Below are positions 15,634 through 22,470 of a stretch of 64,000 nucleotides of DNA, in pieces; the stretch's first letter is position 1, and each line of letters opens with the position of its first letter. The position numbers and the translations under genes were made by a program. The notes below the pieces were generated by a model. It saw nothing but the letters and a program-made list of their open reading frames with translations. It was not told the DNA's origin and did no database searches. The DNA is from Canicola haemoglobinophilus (lineage in GTDB: Bacteria > Pseudomonadota > Gammaproteobacteria > Enterobacterales > Pasteurellaceae): assembly GCF_002015075.1 (NCBI RefSeq), contig NZ_MUXZ01000016.1, positions 7,934-71,933 of the forward strand, read 5' to 3'.

Positions 15634-16440
15634 ATGCGTTTAATTCCATTAAAAACAGCACAACAAGTGAGTAAATGGGCAGCAAGACATATTGTTGATC
15701 GTATTAATGCGTTTGCTCCGACGGCAGAACGTCCATTTGTATTAGGACTACCAACGGGTGGAACACCATTACAAACTTATAAAGAGTTAATTAGACTATA
15801 TCAAGCTGGCGAAGTGAGTTTTAAGCATGTTGTTACTTTTAATATGGATGAGTATGTAGGTTTACCTAAAGAACATCCTGAAAGTTATCATTCTTTTATG
15901 CATAACAATTTTTTTAACCATATTGATATCCAACCACAAAATATTAATATTTTAGATGGTAATACGTCGGATCATGATGCGGAATGTCACCGCTATGAAG
16001 AGAAAATTAAATCTTATGGCAAGATTAATTTATTTATGGGAGGGGTAGGAATTGATGGTCATATTGCTTTTAATGAACCAGCATCTTCCCTTGCATCTCG
16101 TACTCGAATTAAGACACTAACAGAAGATACCTTAATTGCTAATTCTCGTTTCTTTGATAATGACGTAACTAAAGTGCCTAAATACGCACTTACTATTGGT
16201 GTTGCTACTTTGTTGGATGCAGAAGAAGTGATGTTGTTGGTTACTGGCCATAATAAAGCGTTAGCGTTACAAGCTGGAGTTGAAGGCAGTGTGAATCATT
16301 TTTGGACAATTAGTGCGTTACAATTACATCGCCATGCGATCTTTGTTTGTGATGAGCCAGCAACACAAGAATTGAAAGTAAAAACAGTGAAGTATTTTAC
16401 TGAACTAGAAGCACGGGCTATTCATAGCGTGCTTGATTAA
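15634..16440 (+). CDS. nagB: glucosamine-6-phosphate deaminase
   Basis: 268 residues (E. coli NagB 266). It converts glucosamine 6-phosphate to fructose 6-phosphate and ammonia. Motifs: LGLPTGGTPLQTYKELI (phosphate binding, ~residue 36), FNMDEYVGL (catalytic Asp, ~residue 72), FMGGVGIDGHIAFNEP (~residue 135, catalytic Asp-His-Glu group). First gene of nagB-nagA, with 13 bases between them; a CRP site lies upstream. The pair returns N-acetylglucosamine or sialic-acid-derived amino sugar to glycolysis. The usual sialic acid genes are not in this window. Confidence 0.96.
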   Translation: MRLIPLKTAQQVSKWAARHIVDRINAFAPTAERPFVLGLPTGGTPLQTYKELIRLYQAGEVSFKHVVTFNMDEYVGLPKEHPESYHSFMHNNFFNHIDIQPQNINILDGNTSDHDAECHRYEEKIKSYGKINLFMGGVGIDGHIAFNEPASSLASRTRIKTLTEDTLIANSRFFDNDVTKVPKYALTIGVATLLDAEEVMLLVTGHNKALALQAGVEGSVNHFWTISALQLHRHAIFVCDEPATQELKVKTVKYFTELEARAIHSVLD

Positions 16441-16453
16441 ATGGAGAAAAAAA

Positions 16454-17593
16454 ATGAAATATGCTTTTACCAATTGTGTGATTTATACAGCAAAAGAAAT
16501 ATTGTATGGACATGCAGTCGTTGTTGAAAATGATAAAATTTTAGCCATTTTACCAGAAGAACAACTAGAAAATGAAATTAAGCGAGTTGACTTAGAAGGT
16601 AATAATTTAACTGCTGGCTTTATTGATTTACAGCTAAATGGCTGTGGTGGCGTGATGTTTAATGAGGACATCAGTGTTCGTACATTAGAGATTATGCAAG
16701 AAACCAATTTACGCTCAGGTACAACAAGCTATCTTCCGACTTTTATTACTTCGCCTGATGAAGGGATGAAAAGTGCGGTGCAAGTTATGCAAGATTATTT
16801 AGCAAAATACAAAAATCAGGCACTAGGTTTACATTTGGAAGGTCCTTATTTAAGTGTTGAACGTAAAGGTGTACATCGTGAAGAGTACATTCGTGAAATC
16901 AGCCCAGAAATGAAGACTTTCTTGTGTGAAAATGCGGATGTAATAACCAAAATTACGTTGGCTGCAGAAAATCCAACAGTAAAATGTATTCCAGATTTTG
17001 TACAAAGTGGGATTTTAGTTTCTTTAGGGCACAGTAATGCAACTTATGAGGTGGCTAAGCAAGCAATTCAATTAGGTGCAAAATTTGCCACACATTTACA
17101 TAATGCCATGTCACCAATTAGCTCTGGGCGTGCTATGGGCGTTGTTGGCGCTGTGTTAGATAGTGATATTTATACGGGTATTATTGCAGATGGCTTGCAT
17201 GTTAATTTTGAAAATATCAAGTTAGACAAAAAGCTGAAAGGCGATAAACTTTGTCTTGTTACTGATGCGACTGCCGCTGCTGGTGCTGATATTGAATCTT
17301 TCCAATTTGTTGGAAAAACCGTCTATGTGCGTGATGGAAAATGCTACGATGCAAATGGCACATTAGGTGGTGCTGCGGTTACGATGATTGAATCAGTGGA
17401 AAATATGGTTAAGTATGTTGGTGTTTCATTAGATGAAACTTTACGTATGTGTAACTTATATCCTGCTCGTGCTATCGGTGTAGATGATCGACTCGGTTCT
17501 ATTGAAGTGGGTAAGATTGCCAACTTAACTGTGTTTAATAATCAATTTAAAGTGATCGGAACCGCAGTGAATGGGGAATGGAAAACTCACTAA
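16454..17593 (+). CDS. nagA: N-acetylglucosamine-6-phosphate deacetylase
   Basis: 379 residues from MKYAFTNCVIYTAK, the start that follows GGAGAAAAAA; a longer frame overlapping nagB lacks a ribosome-binding site. Amidohydrolase fold: GFIDLQLNGCGG, LGLHLEGPYLS (metal Glu), LVSLGHSNATY and FATHLHNAMSP (metal His), LVTDATAAAG (catalytic Asp). Deacetylates GlcNAc-6-P to GlcN-6-P for NagB. Cytoplasmic. Co-transcribed with nagB, ending in a terminator at about 17,615-17,655. Confidence 0.95.
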   Translation: MKYAFTNCVIYTAKEILYGHAVVVENDKILAILPEEQLENEIKRVDLEGNNLTAGFIDLQLNGCGGVMFNEDISVRTLEIMQETNLRSGTTSYLPTFITSPDEGMKSAVQVMQDYLAKYKNQALGLHLEGPYLSVERKGVHREEYIREISPEMKTFLCENADVITKITLAAENPTVKCIPDFVQSGILVSLGHSNATYEVAKQAIQLGAKFATHLHNAMSPISSGRAMGVVGAVLDSDIYTGIIADGLHVNFENIKLDKKLKGDKLCLVTDATAAAGADIESFQFVGKTVYVRDGKCYDANGTLGGAAVTMIESVENMVKYVGVSLDETLRMCNLYPARAIGVDDRLGSIEVGKIANLTVFNNQFKVIGTAVNGEWKTH

Positions 17594-17614
17594 TTAAGAC
17601 CGCACTTTTTCTTA

Positions 17615-17655
17615 TACCGCTGGATATTAATATATTCAGCGGTATTGTTTTTAAA
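17615..17655 (+). terminator. terminator after nagBA
   Basis: ATACCGCTG pairs with CAGCGGTAT across an AT-rich palindromic loop, then TGTTTTT. A reverse-orientation uptake signal (ACCGCACTT) lies just before it. Confidence 0.75.
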
Positions 17656-17705
17656 GGAGCTTTTTTGTAGTTTAAGAAGGTATTTTTTATCAACAAGGAG
17701 GATAT

Positions 17706-18455
17706 ATGACGATTTTAGTAACAGGTGCCTCATCTGGCTTTGGTAAAGCGATTTGTCAAAAGTTTGTGCAAGCTGGATATCAAGTCATTGGGGCTGCAAG
17801 ACGTTTAGATAAATTAGCTTTATTAGAAGAAGAACTAGGCACTTCATTTTATCCATTGGAAATGGACATCTCCGATCCTAACAAAATTCAGACCGCACTC
17901 TCTAGCCTTCCTTCCTCTTGGCAAGATATTGAATTACTTGTGAATAATGCTGGGTTAGCCTTGGGCTTGGAGCCGGCTCATCAGGCTAATTTTGCAGATT
18001 GGCAAACAATGATAAATACCAATGTGACTGGGTTGGTCTACTTAACTCGTCAAATTTTACCTACGATGGTGGAGCGCAATAAAGGGCATGTTATTAATAT
18101 GGGATCTATTGCTGGTACCTATGCTTATCCTGGTGGGAATGTTTATGGTGCAACTAAGGCGTTTGTTGAACAGTTTAGCTTAAATTTACGTGCTGATTTA
18201 GCTGGAACAGCAATTAGAGTAACGAATGTTGAACCGGGATTGTGTGGCGGTACTGAGTTCTCAAATTTAAGATTTAAGGGAGATAATGCTAAAGCGGCTA
18301 ATGTTTACCAAGGTGTTGAATATATCCAACCAGAAGATATTGCAAATACGGTTTTATGGATTTATCAACAACCTGCGCACGTAAATATTAATCGAATTGA
18401 AATTATGCCAGTAGCACAAAGTTTCTCCGCATTATCTATTAAGCGGAATAGTTAA
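17706..18455 (+). CDS. ydfG: short-chain dehydrogenase, YdfG-like 3-hydroxy acid dehydrogenase
   Basis: 249 residues of the classical SDR family. N-terminal NADP site TGASSGFGKAI (residues 6-16), followed by the Arg-Arg of GAARRLDKL typical of NADP preference. NNAG is at ~residue 81, catalytic Ser in NMGSIAGTYAYPGG, and YGATK (Tyr-Lys, ~residue 149). E. coli YdfG (248 aa) oxidises L-allo-threonine and 3-hydroxy acids, and reduces malonic semialdehyde. The motif VEPGLCGGTEFSNLRFKGD matches the YdfG loop. Preceded by AAGGAGG. No operon partner is obvious. Confidence 0.85.
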   Translation: MTILVTGASSGFGKAICQKFVQAGYQVIGAARRLDKLALLEEELGTSFYPLEMDISDPNKIQTALSSLPSSWQDIELLVNNAGLALGLEPAHQANFADWQTMINTNVTGLVYLTRQILPTMVERNKGHVINMGSIAGTYAYPGGNVYGATKAFVEQFSLNLRADLAGTAIRVTNVEPGLCGGTEFSNLRFKGDNAKAANVYQGVEYIQPEDIANTVLWIYQQPAHVNINRIEIMPVAQSFSALSIKRNS

Positions 18456-18457
18456 AT

Positions 18458-18471
18458 ATGATGAAGATCAT
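18458..18471 (+). promoter_or_regulatory. FNR/CRP-like palindrome upstream of asparaginase
   Basis: ATGATGAAGATCAT is a perfect 14-base palindrome-like site close to the FNR consensus TTGAT-N4-ATCAA (four of five in each half). It lies about 95 bases before the asparaginase start. In E. coli, ansB is co-activated by FNR and CRP; the same logic here is inference. Confidence 0.45.
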
Positions 18472-18522
18472 AATTATGGCAAATTCTTATTTTTTGTAAT
18501 TCTTTTTAGGTAGATAATACGT

Positions 18523-18548
18523 CCCGTGCTAAATGCACGGGATTTTTC
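18523..18548 (+). terminator. hairpin terminator/attenuator just before asparaginase
   Basis: CCCGTGC / GCACGGG with loop TAAAT, followed by ATTTTTC. It ends only about eight bases before the GGAG ribosome-binding site of the asparaginase gene, so it is either the terminator of the upstream gene or a leader structure through which asparaginase transcripts must read if their promoter lies upstream. Confidence 0.75.
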
Positions 18549-18564
18549 TTTATTTGGAGCATAT

Positions 18565-19614
18565 ATGAAATTGAAAAAATTAGCTGTTTTAACAGCATTA
18601 GGTCTAGGTATTTCCACAGGCTATGCAGCAAATTTACCAAATATTACAATTTTAGCTACGGGCGGCACTATTGCTGGAAGCGGAAAAAGTGCGGTAACTT
18701 CAGCTTATCAAGCTGGACAATTAACCATTGATACGTTAATTGAAGCAGTGCCTGAAATGAAAGATTTAGCGAATATTAATGGTGAGCAAGTTGTTAAAAT
18801 TGGCTCTCAAGATATGAGCGATGATGTTTGGTTAAAATTAACAAAAACCATTAATGACCAATGTAGTAAAACAGATGGATTTGTGATTACACATGGTACA
18901 GATACCATGGAAGAAACAGCTTATTTTCTTGATCTTACAGTAAAATGTGATAAGCCAGTGGTTTTAGTGGGAGCTATGCGCCCAGCTACAGAAAAAAGTG
19001 CTGATGGTCCTTTGAATTTATATAATTCAGTGGTAGTAGCAAAAGATAAAAAATCTGCTGGGCGTGGTGTATTAGTTGCTATGAATGGCTTGGTTCTAGG
19101 GGCAAGAGATGTGACCAAAACAAGCACAACAGCAGTGCAAACCTTTACTTCGCCAAATTTTGGCGCTTTAGGCTATATTCATAACAGCAAAGTTGATTAT
19201 GAGCGCTCTCCAGAAAGTAAGCATACAACTAACACGCCATTTAATGTGGATAATTTAGCGCAGTTGCCTAAAGTAGGGATTATCTATGCCTATTCAAATA
19301 TGCCAACAGAACCACTTAAAGCTTTATTAGATGCTGGTTATGAAGGGATCGTTGTTGCTGGAGTTGGTAACGGTAATATGAATGCAGCTAATTTGGCATT
19401 GTTAGAGCAAGCAGCGAAAAAAGGTATTGCAGTTGTTCGTTCTTCACGAGTTCCAACAGGCTACACCACCCGTGATGCAGAAGTTGACGATAGCCAGTAT
19501 GGCTTTAGTGCAGCTGGAACATTAAATCCACAAAAAGCCAGAGTATTACTACAATTAGCGCTCACAAAAACTAAGGATGCAAAAGTAATTCAACAATATT
19601 TTGAAGATTTTTAG
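18565..19614 (+). CDS. ansB: periplasmic L-asparaginase II
   Basis: 349 residues from MKLKKLAVLTALGLGISTGY, chosen because GGAG precedes it and it begins a typical signal peptide (cleavage after GYAA, about residue 22); a longer frame starts inside the upstream hairpin. Catalytic threonine 1 is in ILATGGTIAGSG and the second in VITHGTDTMEETAYFL (with Asp); VLVGAMRP and ASADGP-like EKSADGPLNLY follow. The enzyme hydrolyses asparagine to aspartate, which can feed fumarate respiration together with the frd and fum genes here. Expressed alone; a shared terminator separates it from folK. Confidence 0.95.
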   Translation: MKLKKLAVLTALGLGISTGYAANLPNITILATGGTIAGSGKSAVTSAYQAGQLTIDTLIEAVPEMKDLANINGEQVVKIGSQDMSDDVWLKLTKTINDQCSKTDGFVITHGTDTMEETAYFLDLTVKCDKPVVLVGAMRPATEKSADGPLNLYNSVVVAKDKKSAGRGVLVAMNGLVLGARDVTKTSTTAVQTFTSPNFGALGYIHNSKVDYERSPESKHTTNTPFNVDNLAQLPKVGIIYAYSNMPTEPLKALLDAGYEGIVVAGVGNGNMNAANLALLEQAAKKGIAVVRSSRVPTGYTTRDAEVDDSQYGFSAAGTLNPQKARVLLQLALTKTKDAKVIQQYFEDF

Positions 19615-19632
19615 ATTGAAATTTTATTAAGT

Positions 19633-19670
19633 AATTAAGGCAAATATAATGATATTTGCCTTAATTTTTT
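19633..19670. terminator. bidirectional terminator between ansB and folK
   Basis: TTAAGGCAAATAT / ATATTTGCCTTAA with loop AATG, followed by TTTTTT on the plus strand. The genes converge here, and an A-rich flank allows partial use on the minus strand. Confidence 0.75.
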
Positions 19671-20148
19671 ATAATTTTTGCATTTGATGATGAGCAAATT
19701 TTGGCATTAAATCCGCTAGCTTTTCGCCATCAGGAAAAATTAGCTCTGGGGCAATTTCATAAAGAGGAACTATGACAAACTCACGATTTTTCATATCGTA
19801 ATGAGGAATAGTTAAACGTTCAGTTTGTAACATTTTATCGGCATATAACAAAATGTCTAAATCTAAAGTCCGTTCTCCCCAACGGCGCAATCTTACTCGA
19901 CCTTGTTGGTTTTCAATTTGTTGCAATTGGTCTAATAAAGCGATTGGCTCTAATGTCGTTTGCAAGCAAGCTACGGCATTCACATAATCTGGTTGATCTT
20001 GTGGGCCCAGAGGTTTGCTTTGGTAGAAAGAACTGACCGCACTTAGTCTGCAATCTTTGAGTTGAGATAGAGCCTTAAGTGCAGAGTTGAGTTGTTGAAT
20101 GGGAGTATCAAGATTACTTCCTAATGCAATATAAACAGTATTCATCAT
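19669..20148 (-). CDS. folK: 2-amino-4-hydroxy-6-hydroxymethyldihydropteridine pyrophosphokinase
   Basis: 159 residues (E. coli HPPK 159). It transfers pyrophosphate from ATP to hydroxymethyl-dihydropterin in folate synthesis. N-terminal YIALGSNLDTP, substrate region KPLGPQDQPDYVNAV and the signature RWGERTLDLDILLY (metal-binding Asp pair) are present, then IPHYDMKNREFVIVPLYEIA. The start overlaps the pcnB stop by four bases (ATGA), so the two are coupled, as in many gamma-proteobacteria. Confidence 0.96.
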   Translation of the reverse strand: MMNTVYIALGSNLDTPIQQLNSALKALSQLKDCRLSAVSSFYQSKPLGPQDQPDYVNAVACLQTTLEPIALLDQLQQIENQQGRVRLRRWGERTLDLDILLYADKMLQTERLTIPHYDMKNREFVIVPLYEIAPELIFPDGEKLADLMPKFAHHQMQKL

Positions 20149-21638
20149 GCGGCTAATGGTTTTGGTTTACGGCGTTTTCTGCTGCGATAAAATTTCTTTT
20201 TCGGTTTTGGATTAAGGCGTTGTTGCTCTTTAATTAAGCTATCGCGCTGTTCTTGATTGCTTAGCTGATATTCATGCCACCAAGTTGCTAATTCAACAGC
20301 CTCGCCACCCTCTATTTGTGCACGCATAACAAGGAGATCAAAGCCAGCTCTAAATTTGGTATGTTCCATGACTCGCATAGGTGCTGAACCTGTACGTTTC
20401 AGTAACTGCAATTGCAGAAACCAAATATCGCGAATGACGGTAGTATGGCGGCGTGGGGCAGCAAGTGCGGTGCAAAATGCATCTAAAATATCATTGCTTG
20501 CCAAGGCATAGGCGTCATGATTATTGAAACCCCCTTCATTTTTGAGGGTTTCCACTTTTTCCCGTAATGGATACCAAAAGAAAGCAGCAAACAAAAATGC
20601 CGGATTAATGGGTAATTTATCCGCCACTCTTTCATCTGTGGATGTAAGCGCAGTCATAATCATTTTTTCAGCAAAACTGTCTGCTTTCTCAGTGAAATAA
20701 GGCATAAGAGTTGGGAATAATTGTTCAAATAAGCCATATTCACGCAATAGCTGGTAAGTTTTTACGCCATAGCCTGCTTGTAAAAGTTTCAAACTTTCAT
20801 CAAAAAGTCTTGCTGGAGGAATGCTTTTTAATAAATAAGCAAGTTTTTTAATAGGCTCTTCGCTTGGCTTATCTAAGAACATATCCAGTTTTGCCATAAA
20901 GCGAATAGAGCGCAGCATGCGCACAGGATCTTCTTGATAGCGTTTAACAGGATCACCAATTAAACGCAATTTTCCCGCTTTAAGATCCTCAATGCCATCA
21001 AAATAATCACGCAGCGTATTATCTTGTGGATTATAGTAAAGGGCATTAACGGTAAAATCTCGGCGTTCCGCATCTTGTTCGAGGGTACCATAAACATTAT
21101 CACGCAATAACATGCCAGCATCATTTTGTTTTGCTTGACGTTCGTTGTGATCATCTGAATGGGCAGCACGGAATGTGGCAACTTCAATAATATCGCGTCC
21201 AAACATAATATGCGCCAAGCGGAAACGGCGACCAACTAAGCGACATTGTCGTTGGAAAATCGTTTGAATTTGTTCTGGTTTTGCATTTGTGGCAACATCA
21301 AAATCCTTTGGCTTTTTACCTAATAATAAATCTCTTAAGCAACCACCTACAATATAAGCTTCGTAGCCATTGCGATGTAGTTTTTCCACAACTGATAGCG
21401 CATTACGGCTAATCATACGAGGTGTAATTCCGTATTGAGAGGCTTTAATAATATATTTATTGTGTTGGTTTTTTTGTGTAGGTCGTTTTTTCGTTGTAAT
21501 AAAGGTTGGCTCAGAGCCTATTTCCTGAGATGTTTTTTTTGTTTTGGCTAAAGTTGAATCTGTTAAAGGTAAATTTGAATTTTGTGATTGAGTTGTTTTA
21601 TTTTTTTTTCTTAACAGATTTTGAATGAATTTTAAAAT
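20145..21638 (-). CDS. pcnB: poly(A) polymerase I, probable AUU start
   Basis: Nucleotidyltransferase that polyadenylates RNA 3' ends and marks transcripts (and plasmid copy-control RNAs) for decay. Core motifs: YIVGGCLRDLLLGKKPKDFD (catalytic Asp pair), LVGRRFRLAHIMFG, RRDFTVNALYY; Arg/Lys-rich tail. The first ATG in frame (21416) would cut off the N-terminus. The frame stays open upstream and includes KFIQNLLRKKN, which aligns residue for residue with the E. coli PcnB start (MFTRVANFCRKV) if translation begins at ATT 21636-21638, six bases after AAAGGGG. E. coli pcnB is a known AUU-start gene. From there the product is 497 residues. No ATG, GTG or TTG exists in frame before the upstream stop. 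Coupled to folK. Confidence 0.88.
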   Translation of the reverse strand: MLKFIQNLLRKKNKTTQSQNSNLPLTDSTLAKTKKTSQEIGSEPTFITTKKRPTQKNQHNKYIIKASQYGITPRMISRNALSVVEKLHRNGYEAYIVGGCLRDLLLGKKPKDFDVATNAKPEQIQTIFQRQCRLVGRRFRLAHIMFGRDIIEVATFRAAHSDDHNERQAKQNDAGMLLRDNVYGTLEQDAERRDFTVNALYYNPQDNTLRDYFDGIEDLKAGKLRLIGDPVKRYQEDPVRMLRSIRFMAKLDMFLDKPSEEPIKKLAYLLKSIPPARLFDESLKLLQAGYGVKTYQLLREYGLFEQLFPTLMPYFTEKADSFAEKMIMTALTSTDERVADKLPINPAFLFAAFFWYPLREKVETLKNEGGFNNHDAYALASNDILDAFCTALAAPRRHTTVIRDIWFLQLQLLKRTGSAPMRVMEHTKFRAGFDLLVMRAQIEGGEAVELATWWHEYQLSNQEQRDSLIKEQQRLNPKPKKKFYRSRKRRKPKPLAA

Positions 21639-21679
21639 AATAAACCCCTTTCCTATGTCTTTGCTTTTATAAAAAGTTA

Positions 21680-21706
21680 AAAGTGCGGTAGAAAAGACCG
21701 CACTTT
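21680..21706 (-). terminator. terminator made from inverted uptake signals, after dksA
   Basis: AAGTGCGGT (21681-21689) and ACCGCACTT (21697-21705) face each other around a short loop. On the minus strand the stem is followed by TTTAACTTTTTAT. It lies between the dksA stop and the pcnB start and can end the dksA transcript. Confidence 0.75.
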
Positions 21707-21729
21707 ACTTGTATTTGGGCTAATCAATA

Positions 21730-22167
21730 TTAACCAACCATTTGTTTTTCACGAATTTCTGCCAATGTTTTACAATCAATGCAAAGATCTGCCGTTGGGC
21801 GAGCTTCTAAGCGACGAATACCAATTTCTACGCCACAAGAGTCACAATAACCAAAATCATCGGTTTCTAATTTTTTTAATGTGTGCTCAATTTTTTTCAT
21901 TAATTTACATTCACGATCTCTTGCTCTTAACTCTAAGCTAAATTCTTCTTCTTGCGTTGCACGATCTGCTGGATCTGGGAAGTTTGACGCCTCGTCTTGC
22001 ATATGAGCTACTGTACGAGATGTTTCTTCTTGAATTTGCGTTTGCCAAGCCTGTAAGATTTTTCTGAAATGAGTACGCTGCTCATCATTCATATATTCTT
22101 CGCCTTCCTTCTCTTTATAAGGTTCAACACCGGCGAGCGCTAATAAACTTAAAGATGCCTTAGACAT
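21730..22167 (-). CDS. dksA: RNA polymerase-binding transcription factor DksA
   Basis: 145 residues (E. coli 151). N-terminal coiled coil (residues ~30-105) carrying the acidic tip (DPADRATQEEEF) that enters the RNA polymerase secondary channel. C-terminal zinc finger CDSC-X17-CIDC. It works with ppGpp in the stringent response. Gene order dksA-pcnB-folK is conserved with enteric bacteria. The start MSKASLSLLALAGVEPYKEK follows AGGAGA. A terminator separates it from pcnB. Confidence 0.97.
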   Translation of the reverse strand: MSKASLSLLALAGVEPYKEKEGEEYMNDEQRTHFRKILQAWQTQIQEETSRTVAHMQDEASNFPDPADRATQEEEFSLELRARDRECKLMKKIEHTLKKLETDDFGYCDSCGVEIGIRRLEARPTADLCIDCKTLAEIREKQMVG

Positions 22168-22470
22168 TTAAATCTCCTAATAAAATAATAATTCATCCTG
22201 TAATTTACGATAGATCGTAACTAAGAAGGCGGTTTACAAACTGGTTATGATTGTTCAGAAACTCAAGGAAATTGAGTCGCTGATTTTTGAAGGCGCTATA
22301 AATATCAGAAGTCGCAAAAATAAGCAAATAAATTTACGTTAACAGCTCATTTTTCTCCATTATTTTTTTATTTTGTGATCTCTATTCCAGGATTGATTTA
22401 GCTAGCTTGGTTTTTAGTATGCTCTTTTTCATATTGTGAGTTAAGAATAAATAAATTTTGAAGCATATAA
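22168..22470. other. dksA-comEC divergent intergenic region
   Basis: About 300 bases without a gene. It holds the dksA promoter on the minus strand and the comEC promoter on the plus strand. A candidate competence-type CRP site (TGTGATCTCTATTCCA, within 22371-22390) is listed separately. A T-rich tract (TATTTTTTTATTTTG) precedes it. No RNA gene is recognised. Confidence 0.4.
22371..22390 (+). promoter_or_regulatory. candidate CRP-S (competence regulatory) site before comEC
   Basis: TTTTGTGATCTCTATTCCAG: TGTGA then a six-base spacer and TTCCA. Pasteurellaceae competence genes carry CRP-S sites of the type TGCGA-N6-TCGCA that need CRP plus Sxy, and rec2/comEC belongs to that regulon in H. influenzae. 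The right half-site is poor, so the match is tentative. Distance to the start codon is about 80 bases. Confidence 0.4.
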
